Assembly (NCBI GenBank): GCA_016180815.1
Contig: JACPAN010000007.1
Location: 57,745-121,744 of the forward strand
Direction: 5' to 3'
Length of the DNA stretch: 64,000 nt
Origin: Elusimicrobiota bacterium
GTDB lineage: Bacteria > Elusimicrobiota > Elusimicrobia > JACQPE01
Position 1 is the stretch's first letter; every line of letters starts with the position of its first letter. Of the stretch, positions 32,915 through 39,933 are shown piece by piece. The notes beneath the pieces were generated by a model. The model was not told the origin of the DNA. It saw only the letters and a program-made list of their open reading frames with translations, and did no database searches. A program made the translations under genes and the position numbers.

Positions 32915-34518
32915 GCGGGAACCCCCGTTAATTGTTCGATAAAATCCCGCGTCGTTGACACGGATGAAAAACCGCAGGCCAAATTCCGCAAAGAGGCCAG
33001 GTGCAATTCCTCCGACTGCGCGGCCGTGGCATCCATGGCCACGAAGGTTTTAAAGCCGAAATCAAAAGCGCTGCGCACCGTGGATTCCACGCACAAATTA
33101 GTCATGACGCCCGCCACCACGAGATGCTCGACACCGCCGCGGTAAAGCGCGGCTTCGAATTTCGGGTTGGAAAACACGCTGTAGCGGCATTTGCGGAATA
33201 CTTCACCCTCCCGAGGTTCGAGCGCCGGCGATACCCTGGCCTCGGGCGTGCCCGCCAGGCAAACCTTTTTCCACATCAGCGTCATCAGGCCGCCGTCTAA
33301 ACTCGGGTTCTTGTGGGCGTGCAGGCTGTAAAAGACGGGCCGCCCCGCGGCCCGGAACGTTTCCGCCAGCAGACGCACATTGGAAAAAATGGCTCTGGAA
33401 GCCGGCAAGTAAGCCTCGCTTCTGGGGCTTAAAAAAAACTCCTGCATATCCACGATCAAGAGCCCGGCTTTCTCCGCATCCAGAACAAACTTGCGCCTGT
33501 TGAGCTCGCTGATCTGCGTTTTCCAACAATCCGTTTTAGCGGGCAAGTTCTCGCCATGAACATAACTTTGGACGTCCTTGAGCAAATTGCCGGCGGTCAA
33601 CCGGGCTCTTTTTTTGAGGGCGGCCGACCAAAGCTGTCCGCATGATGTTGCGGCGTCGATTTCTTGAGGCAAACTGGGGCTTAGGATCACGTCAAATCCC
33701 TCTTTCTTAAGCCTGCCCGCATATTCCATGATGGGTTCGGGCGCTTTCTGCCACACATTCGTGGTTTGCGACCGGTTGGAAGCCGCCGTAGGATTGACGG
33801 GAGTGATTTTGACCAAAAACTTTTCGGGCGAAAAATAATGGTCAAGGCCGCCGGGATCACGCGCTTCGTCCGGCCCCAGGGCGAAATTAAGGGTGATTTT
33901 GCGGTCTCCCGGCTTCACAAAACGCTCCCCGAAACGGGAAATATCCTCCAGGCTCCATTTCTTGACGGGGACAATCATCCGGCGTTTTTCTTCATCCAAG
34001 GAATGCACGGAAAATTGAAGCTGAAACCTCCCGCCCGCGTAATAGGCGTCTTTGATCCGGAGCAACTCCTCAAAAAACGCGAATGTGGGCGCGCTTTTAG
34101 GCGCGACCGTCGAAATGCTGGGCAAAATTCCCGGATACCCGAATTCCCGGCCCAATAGGCGCAGCGCTTCCAGCGTCGCCGGGTTTAAAGCCGGCTCGCC
34201 CATCCGGGCAAAATGAATCTTGGCCTTAGGGTGCCGTTGAATGTTCAACCCCGGGTTGAAACGGACAAGAAGGCGGATTTGTTCCATGATTTCTTCGGCC
34301 GTCAAATTCCCTTGAAAACCGAGGGATCCGGCATCGCACATGCGGCAGCCCACCGGGCAGCCGAATTGCGTGGAAACCATCATCACCCACTTGTCTCTTT
34401 TGGGAACGCCGGGCTCCAAGGTGTCGACAAACTCGATCAAAAGGCCGGGGTTGTTTCTTAATTCGGCAAGGTATAACGAAGCCAGGCCCGCGACTCGCCT
34501 TTGCTCAACAATCCTCAT
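32911..34518 (-). CDS. RlmN-like radical SAM domain fused to an isochorismatase-type cysteine hydrolase
   Basis: The 535-residue protein has two enzyme domains. Residues 1-~320 are RlmN/Cfr-like radical SAM: Cys54, Cys58 and Cys61 in GCPVGCRMCDAG, with HFARMGEPALNP and QFSVHSLDEEKRR. Residues ~345-535 are an isochorismatase-like hydrolase with the triad Asp357 (LLIVDMQ), Lys443 (FRKCRYS) and Cys476 (VMTNLCVEST). I know of no characterised fusion of this kind. RlmN-like domains usually methylate rRNA or tRNA, so the C-terminal amidase may act on a modified product or nicotinamide-type substrate. It starts the operon with the B12-radical SAM and tyrosine phenol-lyase. Confidence 0.85.
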   Translation of the reverse strand: MRIVEQRRVAGLASLYLAELRNNPGLLIEFVDTLEPGVPKRDKWVMMVSTQFGCPVGCRMCDAGSLGFQGNLTAEEIMEQIRLLVRFNPGLNIQRHPKAKIHFARMGEPALNPATLEALRLLGREFGYPGILPSISTVAPKSAPTFAFFEELLRIKDAYYAGGRFQLQFSVHSLDEEKRRMIVPVKKWSLEDISRFGERFVKPGDRKITLNFALGPDEARDPGGLDHYFSPEKFLVKITPVNPTAASNRSQTTNVWQKAPEPIMEYAGRLKKEGFDVILSPSLPQEIDAATSCGQLWSAALKKRARLTAGNLLKDVQSYVHGENLPAKTDCWKTQISELNRRKFVLDAEKAGLLIVDMQEFFLSPRSEAYLPASRAIFSNVRLLAETFRAAGRPVFYSLHAHKNPSLDGGLMTLMWKKVCLAGTPEARVSPALEPREGEVFRKCRYSVFSNPKFEAALYRGGVEHLVVAGVMTNLCVESTVRSAFDFGFKTFVAMDATAAQSEELHLASLRNLACGFSSVSTTRDFIEQLTGVPA

Positions 34519-34532
34519 TAGGAGTTATTGAT

Positions 34533-34548
34533 AGCAACAAGCTCGCCA
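34533..34548 (-). promoter_or_regulatory. Sigma-54 promoter of the radical SAM-tyrosine phenol-lyase operon
   Basis: The minus strand reads TGGCGAGCTTGTTGCT, with GG-N10-GC spacing and TTGCT as the -12 element. It lies 14 bases before the ATG at 34518. Confidence 0.7.
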
Positions 34549-34573
34549 AGAATTCGTTTTTTATTTTGATTCT

Positions 34574-35422
34574 TTACGGTATGCGGGGCTGTGACGCCCC
34601 CAGGGTGCGGAATTTTTGTCCCGCAATCCGTATCAAACCTAACAAACTAACGGACAAATCGCCCCAAACAATAAAAGCTAAGAACCACCACAGCATAATC
34701 CAAACCGGCGCCCCGCCGATGACGCCCAAATAATATTCATGCAAACCCGCGGTTTGAATGAATAGAATCTCCGTCCCCACGGCCATGGCCGTCATCACCG
34801 ATAAAATCACAATTTTCAGCGGGCCGGGGCGATAAAAGGTCAGCGCACCCAGAAGAGCGGCGGCGAACGGCAGCCATGACATCCAAGGATCGGCGTAAAA
34901 CCGATAAATCGCCTGCCGCGTGAGCAAAACCAAAATACCCGCGAACGCCGCTCGTTTAAAAAGACCGCCGCCCTGCGTCGGGCCGGTCAAGAAAAACTTT
35001 CGAACATTCAACAACGAAGCCAAAAAACGCAGGATCAATCCCCAATAAAGCAGCATCCAAAAAGGAATCGTCGAAATCCAAGGGAATAAAAGCGCAGCGC
35101 GATAATGGTAAACGCCATGTCCGTCGACTGAATTCCAGTCGTTGAAAGCGCCGATGGCCGCGCAACAGGCGACAAAAACGATCTCAGCAGCCATGGAATG
35201 GCTTTTGTTCCGGCGAACCCACAGGCGCCATAAAAAAAACCGCAGCCCGAAAACAGCCGAAACCAAGAAAAGCATGAATACCGGACGATCGGCGCAAGCT
35301 AACACGGCAATCCCGACAATGGCCACGGCCCCGGCGTCAATGAGCACGCCCGCGGCATTGAGATGCGACCGGAACGATTCAATGTTGCGGCTCAGCTCGG
35401 CCGCAAGCGCGCGGACGGTCAT
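34574..35422 (-). CDS. Polytopic membrane protein, unknown function
   Basis: The 282-residue protein has about seven membrane helices (for example GVLIDAGAVAIVGIAVLAC, PVFMLFLVSAVFGLRFFLW, PFWMLLYWGLILRFLASLL, PVWIMLWWFLAFIVWG). The loop after helix 3 contains DWNSVDGHGVYHY, which looks conserved and polar. I do not recognise the family. Its start overlaps the stop of a radical SAM gene by four bases, so the two are probably one functional unit, for example a modifying enzyme and a membrane partner. Confidence 0.6.
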   Translation of the reverse strand: MTVRALAAELSRNIESFRSHLNAAGVLIDAGAVAIVGIAVLACADRPVFMLFLVSAVFGLRFFLWRLWVRRNKSHSMAAEIVFVACCAAIGAFNDWNSVDGHGVYHYRAALLFPWISTIPFWMLLYWGLILRFLASLLNVRKFFLTGPTQGGGLFKRAAFAGILVLLTRQAIYRFYADPWMSWLPFAAALLGALTFYRPGPLKIVILSVMTAMAVGTEILFIQTAGLHEYYLGVIGGAPVWIMLWWFLAFIVWGDLSVSLLGLIRIAGQKFRTLGASQPRIP

Positions 35423-36645
35423 ACGGCCCTCGAAAACCCGGCGGCTTCCCGCAATAAATGAAACGGATGATCAAGGCCGTACAGATAGCTGTCGGTGGTG
35501 TAATTTTGCGCCCAGTTGCAGTTTCCCCCGCATTGGTTCTTCGCCGGACCGTGAAATCCCGTCGGATTGACTAAAGTGCAGGCATGCCGGTAAAGGCTGT
35601 CAACGTCGGCGAAATTGAGCACGTCGACGGTTTCGGGGGCGACATTGACGCTGGACTTGCAGGGCCAAAAAAGACGCCCGTTAAAATCAAGGTGAGGTTT
35701 GACGGTATTGCGGCAATTGAGTTTTTCCGCAAACAACAAGCGCCGGTTCAGGCGCGGCGATCCCGCGATACGATACCCGGCCTGTTGCCTCTTGAGAATC
35801 TCCAGGGCAAGCTCAATATAAGCCGGATCATCCAGCAGGCGCCGGTCGATGCAGGAGCCGCGATTTTGGGGCACGGGAGTCAGCCATATCCCCAGGTCAT
35901 TGGCCAAATTAAGCACAGACCAGGCCTCCTCAAGATACCCCGGCTGAATAACCATATTAATCATTAATTTGAATTTGAGTTCCTTGGACAACTCCCGAAG
36001 AACCAACAGATTGCGCAACACATCAATCGGATTTCGATACCGCCACATATCCCGCAGCACGTCGAGCGACAAGCCGTCAAGGCTGACGACGACAATGTCA
36101 AGATCGGCCAGCAAACTCTTCCAGGATTCGAGTTTCAGCACATGATGAAAACGGCTGCCGTTGGTGTTTAAGACAATGGGGAAATACTTCAAATCCCTGG
36201 CCGCGCGGGCCAGCGCCGGCAAATCCGGCCGCGCCGTGGGTTCGCCGCCGGCGAAATAAACCGACGCGGTTCCGGTTCGCATGATTTTGAGCAGTTCCAC
36301 GGCCTGCGCAGTGTTGAGCATGCCCGCATTGCTTAAATCCGGGTATTTTCGTCCGGTATGATCGTCGCAATAAATGCAGGAAAAATTACAGACCCGCGTC
36401 AGCGTCCAGATAAAATACAACGGGCGGAAATCTTCCCTCCCCCGCTTTTTTAAAGAGCGATTCAATCCGTAATTTTTTATCGCGGTTTTGCCGGCGGCCA
36501 GCCGGCGCCGCCAAAAATCAGTTCTTTTTTGCGGCCGGTCCAATAAAGGAAGCAGCTCTTTGCTTAAACCCTGCGCTTCGCGCAAAAGACTAGACCAATC
36601 AGGATGATTTTTTTCGGGATGATAAAAATTAAATGTCAGCATCAT
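35419..36645 (-). CDS. Radical SAM protein with cysteine-rich C-terminal region
   Basis: The 408-residue protein has the radical SAM cluster motif CNFSCIYCDD near residue 89, the downstream AGGEPTARPDLPAL and VSLDGLSLDVLRD strands, and a C-terminal cysteine group (CRNTVKPHLDF, WPCKSS, NQCGGNCNW) that could bind auxiliary Fe-S clusters as in SPASM-type proteins. The N-terminal ~75 residues form an extra helical region. Substrate unknown. It begins a two-gene unit with the membrane protein 34574-35422. There is no sigma-54 site upstream; instead an AT-rich region with direct repeats is found. Confidence 0.78.
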   Translation of the reverse strand: MMLTFNFYHPEKNHPDWSSLLREAQGLSKELLPLLDRPQKRTDFWRRRLAAGKTAIKNYGLNRSLKKRGREDFRPLYFIWTLTRVCNFSCIYCDDHTGRKYPDLSNAGMLNTAQAVELLKIMRTGTASVYFAGGEPTARPDLPALARAARDLKYFPIVLNTNGSRFHHVLKLESWKSLLADLDIVVVSLDGLSLDVLRDMWRYRNPIDVLRNLLVLRELSKELKFKLMINMVIQPGYLEEAWSVLNLANDLGIWLTPVPQNRGSCIDRRLLDDPAYIELALEILKRQQAGYRIAGSPRLNRRLLFAEKLNCRNTVKPHLDFNGRLFWPCKSSVNVAPETVDVLNFADVDSLYRHACTLVNPTGFHGPAKNQCGGNCNWAQNYTTDSYLYGLDHPFHLLREAAGFSRAV

Positions 36646-36726
36646 AATAACCTTGTACTAAACAATTGTACTAAACATATGTTTAATACTTAACAAACAA
36701 AATTTACACCCATGACCTTGTCAAAC
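36646..36726. promoter_or_regulatory. AT-rich intergenic region with 12-bp direct repeats
   Basis: TTGTACTAAACA occurs twice with a 13-base period (36653-36664 and 36666-36677), followed by the palindrome AACATATGTT (36674-36683). It lies upstream of the radical SAM gene ending at 35419 and after the thioredoxin-reductase-like gene. It may be an operator and sigma-70 promoter for the former. No sigma-54 site is seen. Confidence 0.45.
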
Positions 36727-37626
36727 TTAATTAGGACTTACTCTATGCGAGCGGATTCCGGATAGGTATTCCGCGCATAACATGGCTGCGCGCATGCCGT
36801 CGCCGCTGGCGATGGCCACCTGCCGGCAGCGGCCTGAGTGAATGTCGCCGGCTGTAAAAACGCCCTCTTGAGGAGAAATTCTTCCGATTAACGTTTCATC
36901 GGGCTTTTTGCCGATGAGGATAAACAGTCCCGAGACATTGAGACTGTTCGGATGATCCCCCTCGCTTTGTATCCTGACTCTCTTAAGCGCTCCGTTGCCC
37001 TCAGCCGCGATCGCCCGCGTGCCGTATAAAATTTTCACATTGGGCAAACCGCCGATTCTTTTTTTCAGATGTGCCGCGGCGCTCAAGCCGGCCCCCCGGC
37101 ACAGGACATAAACTCGCTTGGCAAAACGGCCCAGATGGACGGCCTGATGGACGGCCGCGTCCCCGGCGCCCACCACCGCGACGTCTTCTCCGCGAAAACG
37201 CGCCGCCTTCTCAAAGGCGCCGTAGTAAACGCCTTTGCCCAAAAATTGCGATTCGCCGGCAATGCCCAATTCCTTAAAATTCGCGCCCGTGGCCAACACC
37301 AAGGCCCGGCAGGCCAAATCCAAATGTTCGGTCTCAAGTAAAAACCGCCGGCCGCTCTCCTTTGAAATGCCCGAAACCTCCTCCTTGAAGAAAACCAAAC
37401 CCTGGCGTCCGGCTTGCCGGTAAAAGCGATTCATCAAGGCCCGGCCGGAGATGCCGTCGGGGAATCCGGGGTAGTTCTCGATTTGATCAATCAGGAAGGC
37501 CTGGCCTCCCCATTGATTCTTTTCCAGCAAAGCCGTTTTAAACCCGACCCTGGCCAAATACATGCCGGCCGCCAACCCGGCCGGGCCGCCGCCGATGACG
37601 ACCGCATCCCAAATTCGCCTGCTCAC
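36727..37626 (-). CDS. Thioredoxin-reductase-like flavoprotein lacking the CxxC redox motif
   Basis: The 299-residue protein has two nucleotide-binding motifs, GGGPAGLAAGMY for FAD and VAVVGAGDAAVHQAVHL for NAD(P)H, and the FAD-binding TAGDIHSG at the end. It matches thioredoxin reductase in length and order. Where the redox pair CATC normally stands after GKGVYY, it has GAFE, so it cannot reduce thioredoxin by dithiol exchange. It may instead pass electrons from NAD(P)H to another protein, such as the radical SAM enzyme whose gene overlaps its start by four bases. This is inference. Confidence 0.82.
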   Translation of the reverse strand: MSRRIWDAVVIGGGPAGLAAGMYLARVGFKTALLEKNQWGGQAFLIDQIENYPGFPDGISGRALMNRFYRQAGRQGLVFFKEEVSGISKESGRRFLLETEHLDLACRALVLATGANFKELGIAGESQFLGKGVYYGAFEKAARFRGEDVAVVGAGDAAVHQAVHLGRFAKRVYVLCRGAGLSAAAHLKKRIGGLPNVKILYGTRAIAAEGNGALKRVRIQSEGDHPNSLNVSGLFILIGKKPDETLIGRISPQEGVFTAGDIHSGRCRQVAIASGDGMRAAMLCAEYLSGIRSHRVSPN

Positions 37627-38651
37627 GGTTGATAAGCGCAGTACGGCTCCTCAGCCAACATATTACCGTAGGCGTAATAGGCCCTCGCCCGGCAACCGCC
37701 GCAAACCGTTTTAAAAGCGCATGCTCCGCATTTTCCCTCAAGCAATCCGCTGTCGCGCAAGCTGGAAAATTGCGACGCTTTGTCCCAAATTTCCGCGAAC
37801 GGCTTCTCTTTGATATTGCCGCAAGAAACCGGCAGGTAGCCGCAAGGAAAAACATCCCCCTTGTGGGAAACAAAGCACATATGGATGCCGGCCAAACAGC
37901 CCTTTCTATGCGTCCCGTTGCAATGGCCGTCGTTTAAATAACCCGTCTCGATCCGGTAATAGTGGGGCGCGCAAATGGCTTTCACCGGGACGGGCCCTTC
38001 TTGCTCTTTTTGAAAAACCCATTGAAGCCATGTTTCCACTTCTTGCGCCGAAAGCATTTGCGACTCTGCGATCTGAATGCCGCATCCCACCGGAACAAGC
38101 AAAAACAAATACAAGGCCTGCGCCTTAAGCGCCCCGGCCATTTGGTACATGGTCTCGATTTCGGCGACATTTTGTTTGGTGACGGTGAAATTGATCTGCA
38201 CCTTGATCCCCAAATTTTGCAGATGCATCATCCCCCGGATCGCCCGCTCGAAATTGCCTTTGCCGCGAAAAGTGTCGTGGGTCCCCGGTTTCGCTCCATC
38301 AAGAGAGATCGATGCGTAATACACGCCGGAGTCCTTGATCTTCTTGGCCAGCCGGCCGTCCACGAGCGTGCCGTTCGTCGACAAAGCGACCGGCAGCCCC
38401 AAACCATGCGCATAGGACAACAGCTCGAAGATATCTTTCCTAAACAGCGGCTCTCCGCCTGAAAAAATCAACACCGGTTTTCCGCCGGCGGCCAACTGAT
38501 CGATAAAACCTTTGGCTTGCGAGGTGTTGAGCTCGTCCGGGGAGCCCTTGACCAAAACATCCGTTCTGCGGCAGTGGATGCAGCGTAAATTACATCCGGC
38601 CGTAGTTTCCCAATAAACACGCCTAAGTTGGGTTTCCAGATGACCGGCCAT
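37623..38651 (-). CDS. Radical SAM/SPASM protein resembling AhbD/NirJ haem-pathway enzymes
   Basis: The 342-residue protein has the radical SAM motif CNLRCIHC near residue 20, GGEPLFRKDI, and SISLDGAKPGTHDTFRG. The C-terminal SPASM-like cysteine group includes GHCNGTHRKGCLAG, FPCGYLPV, CGACAFKTVCGGCRARAYYAYG and EEPYCAY. The end GGCRARAYAY..DP.C is characteristic of AhbC/AhbD/NirJ, which modify side chains of siroheme-derived tetrapyrroles. Here the classical hemA/hemG route is present, so a specialised haem (such as haem d1) or another substrate is possible. The TusA-like gene precedes it and the CxxC-less flavoprotein follows. Confidence 0.75.
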   Translation of the reverse strand: MAGHLETQLRRVYWETTAGCNLRCIHCRRTDVLVKGSPDELNTSQAKGFIDQLAAGGKPVLIFSGGEPLFRKDIFELLSYAHGLGLPVALSTNGTLVDGRLAKKIKDSGVYYASISLDGAKPGTHDTFRGKGNFERAIRGMMHLQNLGIKVQINFTVTKQNVAEIETMYQMAGALKAQALYLFLLVPVGCGIQIAESQMLSAQEVETWLQWVFQKEQEGPVPVKAICAPHYYRIETGYLNDGHCNGTHRKGCLAGIHMCFVSHKGDVFPCGYLPVSCGNIKEKPFAEIWDKASQFSSLRDSGLLEGKCGACAFKTVCGGCRARAYYAYGNMLAEEPYCAYQP

Positions 38652-38672
38652 ATGACCTCCTTTCTTTATTTA

Positions 38673-38921
38673 TTAATCTGCCGGGCCGCACGCAGATTTA
38701 GCGACAATCAGGGTAATGTCCGCCCCTTCAATCTTTTCCCCGATACGATCGACCTTATAACCCTGACTTTCTAAAGAACTTTTAAAATCAGCGGCCACAA
38801 ACGAATCCACCCTAAGCTCCAATGCCTGTCCCTGAGTCATGGCATCGAGCGCCATCAACACCCCCCTGAGGGCATAAGAAAAACTCAGCCAGCGCACGTC
38901 TAATGTCTTGTGAACTTCCAT
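38673..38921 (-). CDS. TusA/SirA-like protein lacking the catalytic cysteine
   Basis: From the ATG at 38921 (GGAG five bases upstream), the 82-residue protein has the TusA fold pattern TLDVRWLSFSYALRGVLMALDAM, GQALELRVDS, then DFKSSLESQGYKVDRI. The CPxP motif that carries the persulfide in TusA (usually RGLxCPxP) is replaced by RWLSFSYA. Sulfur transfer through this position is therefore excluded, and it probably acts as a binding or scaffold protein. It is first in an operon with the AhbD-like radical SAM protein and the flavoprotein, behind a strong sigma-54 site. Confidence 0.75.
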   Translation of the reverse strand: MEVHKTLDVRWLSFSYALRGVLMALDAMTQGQALELRVDSFVAADFKSSLESQGYKVDRIGEKIEGADITLIVAKSACGPAD

Positions 38922-38943
38922 CGATTCTCCATCTATAGGCATA

Positions 38944-38959
38944 TGCAACAAAATGGCCA
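38944..38959 (-). promoter_or_regulatory. Sigma-54 promoter of TusA-like/radical SAM/flavoprotein operon
   Basis: The minus strand reads TGGCCATTTTGTTGCA, a full match to the local consensus. It lies 22 bases before the ATG at 38921. Confidence 0.77.
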
Positions 38960-39007
38960 GCCGTGTGAACGCAATCGCCCTGAATTGCTCTTGAGCTAAC
39001 GGTGAAT

Positions 39008-39595
39008 TTAATGGTCCCCGTAAAGCTCTTTATATCTGGCGGGATACTTTTCTTTAAACTCTTTAAGCAGTTTTAAGCGATGCGCCTTCCACGATTCGGC
39101 GTTGGCGCCGACCTTGCGGCGGGAGGAGTCATAAACCAAAAATTCCCAAATCTTTTTGCCGTCCTGACCCACATTGCACCCGGGTTTGGCGGACATGCGC
39201 TTGACGTAGCGCTTCCAGATGCTGTCTTCAATTTGCCAAACATTCTTATCGGCGTACTTGGCCGCCCAATCGGCCGCCAGCTTTTTCTTTTCAGCCTCGT
39301 CTTTTCCTTCCGGCTCCACAAACTGCGAATGCAGCGGCCTGGCCGTCGTATGGCAAGCGGCGCATTTCGCCAACGTCAACCGGTAGCCTTCTTGAATGTT
39401 CTTGGGATAGCCTTTGACCACTTCTTCAATCTTATCGGGACCCAAATCATTGGCATAAGGACTGGCCAGGGCTTTTTGTTTTTCGGCGTCCGCGGCCGAG
39501 GACGAAGAGGCCTTGTCTTTGCTTTTGGTATCCGCCCCAAGCAAACCTCCCGTTAACATCGGAATTAAAAACATTGCGATGACTGCTTTTTTCAC
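39008..39595 (-). CDS. Periplasmic monohaem cytochrome c (paralogue of 26137-26718)
   Basis: The 195-residue protein has a signal peptide (MKKAVIAMFLIPMLTGGLLGAD), a Ser/Ala/Lys linker and a haem site CAACH at 78-82. Later blocks SIWKRYVKRMSAKPG and EFLVYDSSRRKVG match the lipoprotein cytochrome at 26137-26718 in order and spacing, after an extra ~35-residue charged insertion. Because the family is present twice, one copy may serve the outer-membrane porin-cytochrome and the other the inner-membrane complexes. It is alone behind a perfect sigma-54 site. Confidence 0.85.
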   Translation of the reverse strand: MKKAVIAMFLIPMLTGGLLGADTKSKDKASSSSAADAEKQKALASPYANDLGPDKIEEVVKGYPKNIQEGYRLTLAKCAACHTTARPLHSQFVEPEGKDEAEKKKLAADWAAKYADKNVWQIEDSIWKRYVKRMSAKPGCNVGQDGKKIWEFLVYDSSRRKVGANAESWKAHRLKLLKEFKEKYPARYKELYGDH

Positions 39596-39628
39596 GAATA
39601 CCTCCTTAAGATTTTAATATCTAGCTTA

Positions 39629-39644
39629 AGCAACAAAACAGCCA
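39629..39644 (-). promoter_or_regulatory. Sigma-54 promoter of the cytochrome c gene 39008-39595
   Basis: The minus strand reads TGGCTGTTTTGTTGCT, with GG-N10-GC spacing. The ATG is 33 bases further on. A palindrome GGACTAATTAGTCC (39653-39666) stands directly upstream. Confidence 0.77.
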
Positions 39645-39652
39645 CTAAATCA

Positions 39653-39666
39653 GGACTAATTAGTCC
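39653..39666. promoter_or_regulatory. GGACTAATTAGTCC palindrome
   Basis: This is a perfect 14-base palindrome with the form GGAC-N6-GTCC. Its centre lies 17 bases upstream of the -24 element of the cytochrome promoter. It has the same arm-spacer structure as the palindromes at 8619-8634 and 14678-14693. Confidence 0.5.
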
Positions 39667-39708
39667 GCTTTTGGGACTCCCCTGCCACAGCGGCCCCGGT
39701 AGCGCCGG

Positions 39709-39933
39709 TCATTCGACGCTTTCGACGCTTTTAATATCAGGCACCAGTCTTTTGATCTCTTCTTCAACGGCCCCCCTGAGCGTCATGGCGGAAAAAGGGC
39801 AGCCCTCGCAAGCGCCGGTCAACCTCACGCGCACGATCCGGTCGGGCGTGATGTCGACGAGTTCGATATCGCCGCCGTCGCCTTGAATAAAAGGCCGAAT
39901 ATGATCAATGGCTTTAAGAACTAAATCTCTCAT
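39709..39933 (-). CDS. NFU-type (NifU C-terminal) Fe-S scaffold protein
   Basis: The 74-residue protein is a single NFU domain: [28 protein letters not shown], then LTGACEGCPFSAMTLRGAVEE with the CxxC pair that binds a [4Fe-4S] cluster between two subunits, and a short tail. It hands preformed clusters to target proteins; here many Fe-S enzymes surround it. Its ATG shares one base with the stop of the response regulator gene, and GGAGG precedes it. It is the final gene of the DUF488-rpoN-HK-RR operon. Confidence 0.9.
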   Translation of the reverse strand: MRDLVLKAIDHIRPFIQGDGGDIELVDITPDRIVRVRLTGACEGCPFSAMTLRGAVEEEIKRLVPDIKSVESVE

